Shown here: positions 59,855 through 64,000 of the stretch, piece by piece
Position numbering within the stretch: the first letter of the stretch is position 1
Layout of the letters: the number at the start of each line of letters is the position of its first letter
Source of the DNA: G965220075 sp965220075
Lineage (GTDB): Bacteria > Chloroflexota > UBA11872
NCBI GenBank assembly: GCA_965220075.1
Contig: OZ244806.1
Coordinates: forward strand, 744,001-808,000
Length of the DNA stretch: 64,000 bases
Direction of reading: 5' to 3'
Program-made: the position numbers and the translations under genes
The notes under the pieces: model-generated
The model's database searches: none
The model's input: the letters and a program-made list of their open reading frames with translations, nothing else
Told to the model about the DNA's origin: nothing

Positions 59855-60973
59855 CTAGCCGCCGCTTCCACGCTCGCCACCGCTACCGTGTTCACCGCCG
59901 GACTCCTTGCCGCTACCATTCTCACCAACAGCCCGATGTTCCCCGCCCGACTCGCTCCCCTCACCTCCGGCACCAACCTCGGCATGTGCTGTCCACCCAG
60001 TGAACGATGCCGGCGTAGCAGGCAGGTTGATCGCTACCACCTCGCCTGGTGCCATGTCCGTCGGAGTCGTCGGACCGAGCTCCGTTCCGTTCGAAAGGTG
60101 CACTTCGATCCTGACCTGGTCCAAAACGCCATTGGTCGTGTTCTCCACAGTGCCCTTGAACGAGTTGCTTGGAGTGTCGTAGTTCAGGATCAATCGGGCG
60201 CCGCTACGAACTGCATCAAAGGTCTCATCCAGTGCTAAGGTATTGGCTCCGCTACCTTCTTCGCCACCAGCTGCGGCGGATTCGTTACCGCTTTCACCAC
60301 CCGCGCCGTGTTCACCGCTGCCGTCGGTACCTTCTCCTCCTATGTGAGCTGCGGGGCCAGGGCCGCTGCAGTCGAATACTTCCATGTGAACAACGTAGCC
60401 ATCGTAAGAAACCCCGGCAAGTTTCGGTTCACTAGCAACCGTCAGGCTCGTCGTTGCTTCCTGTCCAGGGTTCAGGTGTCCCAGCTTCTCGGGACCGAGC
60501 TCTCCTACTGTCTTGTTTCCTGACTTCAGATGAGGTTCGGCCTGTACGTAGCACAGCGTCTGTGAGAGCGTGTTTCGTACGGTTCCGTGGACAGACTGGG
60601 TTGCTGCATCGTACTGCATGGAAATAGCCAATCCGTTGAGGACACCGTTCCACGACTGTCCGAGAGGAGTGATTGGGCTCGACATTGCGGCTTCACTTCT
60701 CTCGCCACCGCCATCCGAACCTGTACTGCTGCCATCACCACCAGAGCCGTATTCACCGCTGCCTCCACTACCTTCTCCGCTGCCATGCTCACCTCCAGAG
60801 TCGCCACCTGCTTGCTCTGATATGCCTTGGCTTTCCGTGGCATTGTCAGAGTATCGGCCGTCCTGGGGTCCGGTGTCAGCCGTACAGCCGCTGATGATCA
60901 CCGCAGAGAGCATGACCGCCAGGACCGACTCAACCAGGAACGTTTGCGTCATCAGTTTCCTGTGAATCATCAT
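59855..60973 (-). CDS. Lipoprotein with two FxLYD-like domains and Gly/Ser/Glu/His-rich linkers
   Basis: The 372-residue product starts with a signal sequence ending SAVIISGCTAD, a lipobox-like site. It contains two beta-sandwich FxLYD-like segments, SVHGTVRNTLSQTLCYVQAE and FKGTVENTTNGVLDQVRIEV, each followed by LGPEKLGHLNPGQ- and LGPTTPTDMAPGE-type strands. These are separated and flanked by low-complexity runs such as SGGEHGSGGERGSGG and GSGEYGSGGDGSSTGSD. His- and Glu-rich linkers could bind metal ions. It lies downstream of the two-component genes on the same strand after 131 bases. It is not a recognised functional class beyond surface lipoprotein. Its C-terminus ends in the low-complexity run. 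Confidence 0.75.
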   Translation of the reverse strand: MMIHRKLMTQTFLVESVLAVMLSAVIISGCTADTGPQDGRYSDNATESQGISEQAGGDSGGEHGSGEGSGGSGEYGSGGDGSSTGSDGGGERSEAAMSSPITPLGQSWNGVLNGLAISMQYDAATQSVHGTVRNTLSQTLCYVQAEPHLKSGNKTVGELGPEKLGHLNPGQEATTSLTVASEPKLAGVSYDGYVVHMEVFDCSGPGPAAHIGGEGTDGSGEHGAGGESGNESAAAGGEEGSGANTLALDETFDAVRSGARLILNYDTPSNSFKGTVENTTNGVLDQVRIEVHLSNGTELGPTTPTDMAPGEVVAINLPATPASFTGWTAHAEVGAGGEGSESGGEHRAVGENGSGKESGGEHGSGGERGSGG

Positions 60974-61493
60974 TTCACCGCTTTTATGAAGTGTCTGTGA
61001 AACCCACTCTCACGCTAGCGGTGAAATGTCGCAGAAATATGTCGTCCGTAGCTGCCACTGGCCAATGAAGGAAGCCGACAGGCCCGCAAGGGAGAACCAA
61101 ACGCTGCGGGTTCGCCTCTCTAGGCGGAGCGATGTCAGCCCCCGCATCACCGAGGCCTCCATCTCGATACCGTCCGGCAGGAGGTCGTGGACGGCGCTCA
61201 CTCGCGGACCGGCGCGCCCGGTATGGCGCAGTCGCGGTGTTGACAGGCCATAGGCTCGTGGGGACTGGCCGGACTTCCTGACCGGCTCTCCCGCCTCCCT
61301 ATATCGAGACCTCCCACCGAAAAACGGTCGCACATTAGACGGTGGATTTGGAGCCAATACCTAGGCTTGATCTCCCTCTATGTGGTGTGTTGAAGTTTTG
61401 ACCAGAGGTGCCACAAGGGGGACGAAGTGGAACTGCGGTAGGTGCCTGCAGAATCCCCCAGGAGCGGTAGACGCACTTGGAGTTAGTCCATTC
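60974..61493. other. 520-base gap with copy 3 of the right-arm short element
   Basis: I see no family-like gene. A weak minus-strand frame at 61010-61357 has no recognisable features. The segment 61285-61345 is related to 51177-51245 and 57511-57575. A start signal for the FxLYD lipoprotein probably lies just after 60973. Confidence 0.45.
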
Positions 61494-62561
61494 TCACCGT
61501 TCGCAGACTACGCCATCACCGTCACCATCTCGGGCACTCGGCACCGTCGTCTGGGGAAACCCTCGACCCTCTCCTCTACTACCCTGCATAAGTTGCTCCC
61601 CGGCTTTCTCAGCCTCGTCGCATGAGGCGTAAGTATGGCCCGCCAATGGTGTCTCCGTTGAGTCTTGAGAAGCAGCAGAAGCAGCGCCACCCTCAATCTG
61701 CACTCCGCACTTCACCATCGCTCCGAACAGGGCGGCGAATGAGCCTTCGTCGCCTGCACCCAGCGTTTTGGCTAAGCCTTCAGGTCCACCGAGTTCATCC
61801 AGAACACACTGCAGGTTTTCCCTCTCTTCCGCAGGGATGCCTAAGCCGGCAGCGGCACCCTTCCATTCATCCTCGTTCAGACACATTAGTGTCAAGATGA
61901 AGGCAGACGTGCCGCCAACCGTGGCCGCTTCTTCGTCGCCCGCTTCGCCCGACAGCATCGCTGTGGGCAGGTCGACTCCTTCCATCCCCGTGCGGATGCA
62001 ATTCGAGGTCTCTACGCTCAGCGGACCCGAGCTCTCGATGATCTCGGTGAGGAAGATGCGCAACAGCGTTTCGTCTTCGAAACATCCAAGCAACTTGGTC
62101 TGTTCTTCGGTTGATGCCAGTTCCGGCGCTGCGAAGATCTGCATCAGGCGCCCCATTTCTGCCACTCCTGCGAGACAGGCAAACTCGGACTCTGACAGCT
62201 CAGACGCAATCGCTAGCGGGTCAGCCAGGCGTAGAGGCGTTATTACTCCCGTTCCGGTGACTTGCTCAGGCATCTGCGCAGCGGCCGTGGCCGTGGGCTC
62301 TGCGGTCGCCGTGGGTGTTGCGGTCGCCGTGGGCTCTGCGGTCGCCGTGGGCTCTGCGGTCGCCGTGGGTGTTGGTGCGACAGTCGGCTCGGGCGTGGCA
62401 GTCGGTTCCGGCTTTGGCGAGGGCGTCGCGGCTGCTGTCGGTGCCTCCGTTGCCTGTGAGGACAGAGTGTCGGCCGGGGCTTCGGTGGCACCCTCGTCCC
62501 CGCATGCCGGGAGTGCCACTAGCGCAATCAACGCTGCGACACATATCAGTTTCGATATCAT
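61494..62561 (-). CDS. Lipoprotein with Thr/Pro/Ala repeats and C-terminal excalibur calcium-binding domain
   Basis: The 355-residue product begins MISKLICVAALIALVALPACG with a lipobox-like LPAC. About 60 residues of TPTATAEPTATAE-type repeats follow, mirrored in the DNA as five 18-bp units at 62293-62382. A helical middle domain has six or so cysteines (EFACLAG, LLGCFEDE, SNCIRTG, LMCLNEDEW, LQCVLDELGG, MVKCGVQ). The end, TYASCDEAEK and DGDGDGVVCER, is an excalibur domain: a Ca2+-binding loop with a terminal disulfide. It is therefore an extracellular, calcium-dependent protein of unknown function. Confidence 0.8.
   Translation of the reverse strand: MISKLICVAALIALVALPACGDEGATEAPADTLSSQATEAPTAAATPSPKPEPTATPEPTVAPTPTATAEPTATAEPTATATPTATAEPTATAAAQMPEQVTGTGVITPLRLADPLAIASELSESEFACLAGVAEMGRLMQIFAAPELASTEEQTKLLGCFEDETLLRIFLTEIIESSGPLSVETSNCIRTGMEGVDLPTAMLSGEAGDEEAATVGGTSAFILTLMCLNEDEWKGAAAGLGIPAEERENLQCVLDELGGPEGLAKTLGAGDEGSFAALFGAMVKCGVQIEGGAASAASQDSTETPLAGHTYASCDEAEKAGEQLMQGSRGEGRGFPQTTVPSARDGDGDGVVCER
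62293..62382. repeat. Five 18-bp tandem units inside the excalibur lipoprotein gene
   Basis: Units begin at 62293, 62311, 62329, 62347 and 62365 and vary between GTGGGCTCTGCGGTCGCC and GTGGGTGTTGCGGTCGCC, with the last one diverged. They encode the TATAEP repeats on the minus strand and could expand or shrink by slippage, changing linker length. Confidence 0.8.
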
Positions 62562-62612
62562 CGCTCTCCGCCTCGTTGGTGTAGCCGCATCTTCCTATGA
62601 TACATCCGTTGC

Positions 62613-62819
62613 TTACGGTCGGGCATGCCGACAGCCCGAAATACCAGTGCTCTGGGATGAGCAATTCTCCCCAGGCCGCACAGGACCGGGTGACGGCCAC
62701 TCAGGGAGATTTCCCAGATCCGGCGGTATCTCTCCACTCAATTGGTTGCCGTCGAGGCGCAGCGATACCACGATGGCTGGCGCCGTGAGAGTCGGCCCTA
62801 CCCTCTCCGGTAAGTACAA
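62613..62819 (-). pseudogene. Leucine-rich-repeat protein fragment
   Basis: The frame contains VVSLRLDGNQLSGEIPPDLG followed by NLPEW. This matches the plant-type/bacterial LRR consensus LxLxxNxLSGxIPxxLGNL. Only about one and a half repeats survive, with no signal peptide and no further repeats on either side. It is probably a remnant of a larger LRR protein. It lies between the excalibur lipoprotein and the MFS exporter. Confidence 0.55.
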
Positions 62820-62821
62820 CC

Positions 62822-64000
62822 TCAGGCAAAGTCATTCGCTTCTTTGTCATATTCCTCTTTCATCAGCAAGGCTGGCAGGATGGCAACCAGGGACAGGAAC
62901 CCTGTGATCATAAAGAGGTTCTGAAACACGATGACGCCGGCTTCTATCAAGTTGGCCTCTGTCTCCTCAAAGGTCGGTCCAAGGGGTACGTGGTCGGTCA
63001 GGCTATAGAAGCGCTCTATACCCCAGGCGGACAAGGCTGCCAGCCCCAACGCCATCCCCACCATTCGCGATGCGGTGACCAATGAGGCCGCAGCTCCCCA
63101 ATAATGACTAGGTGCCGCGCTCAGAGCGCTGATGCCTATAGGAGGGATGACCAGCCCAAATCCAAAACCCGCCGCGACCAAGGGTAAGGTTAGCCTGAGT
63201 TCCTCCACCTCCGTCTTCCAACCACTCATGATCAACAGACCCGTTCCCATAAACACAAGACCGGTTATGCACACCGATCTCACTCCGGTCCAGCGAAGAA
63301 TGTAGCCTCCTACCACCGCCCCAACCGGAATGGCGGCCGTAAGACGTACCAGATGGAGGGCGCTCTCCCATGCCGTTTTCTCCATGACGGTGGCGGCCAT
63401 GAGGGGCACGGTTACCAAAGCAATGATCAAGGCGACCCCCACTAGGAACTGGGTAGTGTTGGAGGACAGGAACGCCCTGGATCTGTACAGGAAAGATGCC
63501 AACAGAGGCTGGGCCGCGCGTCTCTCCACCAGGATCAATGCGACGAGCAGAAAGACTCCTAGGGCTACCACAAAATACGGGTAAATGGACGCTCCTGAAA
63601 AGATGCTTCTTTGGGACAGCCCAACGGTTAGAACGGCGAGTGCCCCTCCCAGCGCCAGCGCCCCTAAGTAGTCCATCTTAGCCGTTGGATTGGCGCGGTT
63701 CGGCAAAATGGCTAGAAGCGCTATAAGAATGAAGCTCTGGGGTATGTCCAGCCAGAATATCCACCGCCAGCCAATCAACTCGATAATGGCTCCTCCATAG
63801 AGAGGGCCCAAAACGGACCCAGCTTCAGCCGACGCAGCCACGAGTCCTAGTGCAATTCCTCTTTTCTGCGGCGCTACAACTCCCACTGCCATAGCCAGAC
63901 CTATGGGGACCGTGGCGCCGCCCCCGACGGCTTGGAGTACCCTGGCGGCTACTACCCAGGGGAAGTTTGGCGCCAGCGCCACGAACGCCGAGCCGACGGC
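62822..64000 (-). CDS. DHA2-type MFS multidrug exporter, N-terminus outside the window
   Basis: The frame is open to the right edge (GSAFVALAPNFPWVVAAR), so the first membrane helices are missing; about 392 residues are present. Visible are VVAARVLQAVGGGATVPIGLAMA (motif C-like, family GxxxGPxxG in GLVAASAEAGSVLGPLYGGAI), GWRWIFWLDIPQSFILI (EmrB/QacA signature WxWxFxxNxP-like) and repeated helices to a short polar tail KEEYDKEANDFA. DHA2 transporters export drugs or metabolites with protons. The final stop is TGA at 62822-62824. Regulation is not visible. Confidence 0.85.
   Translation of the reverse strand, partial: AVGSAFVALAPNFPWVVAARVLQAVGGGATVPIGLAMAVGVVAPQKRGIALGLVAASAEAGSVLGPLYGGAIIELIGWRWIFWLDIPQSFILIALLAILPNRANPTAKMDYLGALALGGALAVLTVGLSQRSIFSGASIYPYFVVALGVFLLVALILVERRAAQPLLASFLYRSRAFLSSNTTQFLVGVALIIALVTVPLMAATVMEKTAWESALHLVRLTAAIPVGAVVGGYILRWTGVRSVCITGLVFMGTGLLIMSGWKTEVEELRLTLPLVAAGFGFGLVIPPIGISALSAAPSHYWGAAASLVTASRMVGMALGLAALSAWGIERFYSLTDHVPLGPTFEETEANLIEAGVIVFQNLFMITGFLSLVAILPALLMKEEYDKEANDFA

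Noticed and set aside
61010..61357. 115-residue minus-strand protein in the gap before the excalibur lipoprotein
   Set aside because: No family-like segment, Arg-rich, and it overlaps copy 3 of the short element.
1..64000. CRISPR arrays, rRNA genes, replication origin, integrase or transposase genes
   Set aside because: Looked for on both strands. No regularly spaced repeats, rRNA-like stretch, DnaA-box cluster or recombinase motif was recognised.

Overview
The window reads as a high-GC bacterial chromosome segment, most likely from an uncultured Chloroflexota of the Dehalococcoidia/SAR202 type. That assignment is inference. It rests on the gene mix: luciferase-like flavin monooxygenase, DUF3179 lipoprotein, several SDRs, HpaI-type aldolases, type-2 PyrF, DUF951 protein and a two-gene AdnAB-like helicase-nuclease. 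No rRNA or other decisive marker is present.

Positions 1-48971 are the high-GC, densely packed part. In order they hold: the end of panC; proC; a comEC/comEA pair; a nucleotidyltransferase; a broken HAD-HIT chimera; a sialidase-fold protein; an LLM oxidoreductase; a methyltransferase; a DUF3179 lipoprotein; a three-gene unit with an MBL-fold protein and a TIM-barrel isomerase; an AAC(3)-like acetyltransferase with a double ABM protein; an IMPase; a molybdate ABC operon; aconitase; soluble transhydrogenase; a Gfo/Idh/MocA oxidoreductase; the helicase-nuclease pair; trpS; panE; two HpaI aldolases; three SDRs, two of them a tandem duplicate; an O-methyltransferase; mmsA; a lipoprotein; pyrF with a DUF951 gene; a LysM protein; three tRNAs (Leu, Trp, Asn) in a repeat-rich intergenic zone; rtcB with archease; and moeA. 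MoeA and ModABC together imply molybdenum-enzyme biology, although no molybdoenzyme lies in view.

At tRNA-Val (48990-49066, CCA encoded) the character changes sharply. From about 49.1 kb to the end the sequence is visibly lower in GC, less tightly packed and rich in decayed pieces. It holds a eukaryote-type purC, a HAD hydrolase, a three-gene oxidase/methyltransferase operon, a MobA-like fragment, a degenerate tRNA-Ala, an EVE-domain plus nuclease-like protein (probable modification-dependent restriction), a PIN-toxin fragment, a two-component system, two secreted lipoproteins (FxLYD; excalibur), a leucine-rich-repeat fragment and the end of a DHA2 MFS exporter. Three diverged copies of a short element occur only here. 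This right arm is either an integrated accessory region beginning at a tRNA gene or a metagenome assembly join at a tRNA; sequence alone does not decide.

The best candidates for something new are the EVE-nuclease protein, the three-copy element of the right arm, the HAD-HIT chimera and the tRNA-bounded composition switch.
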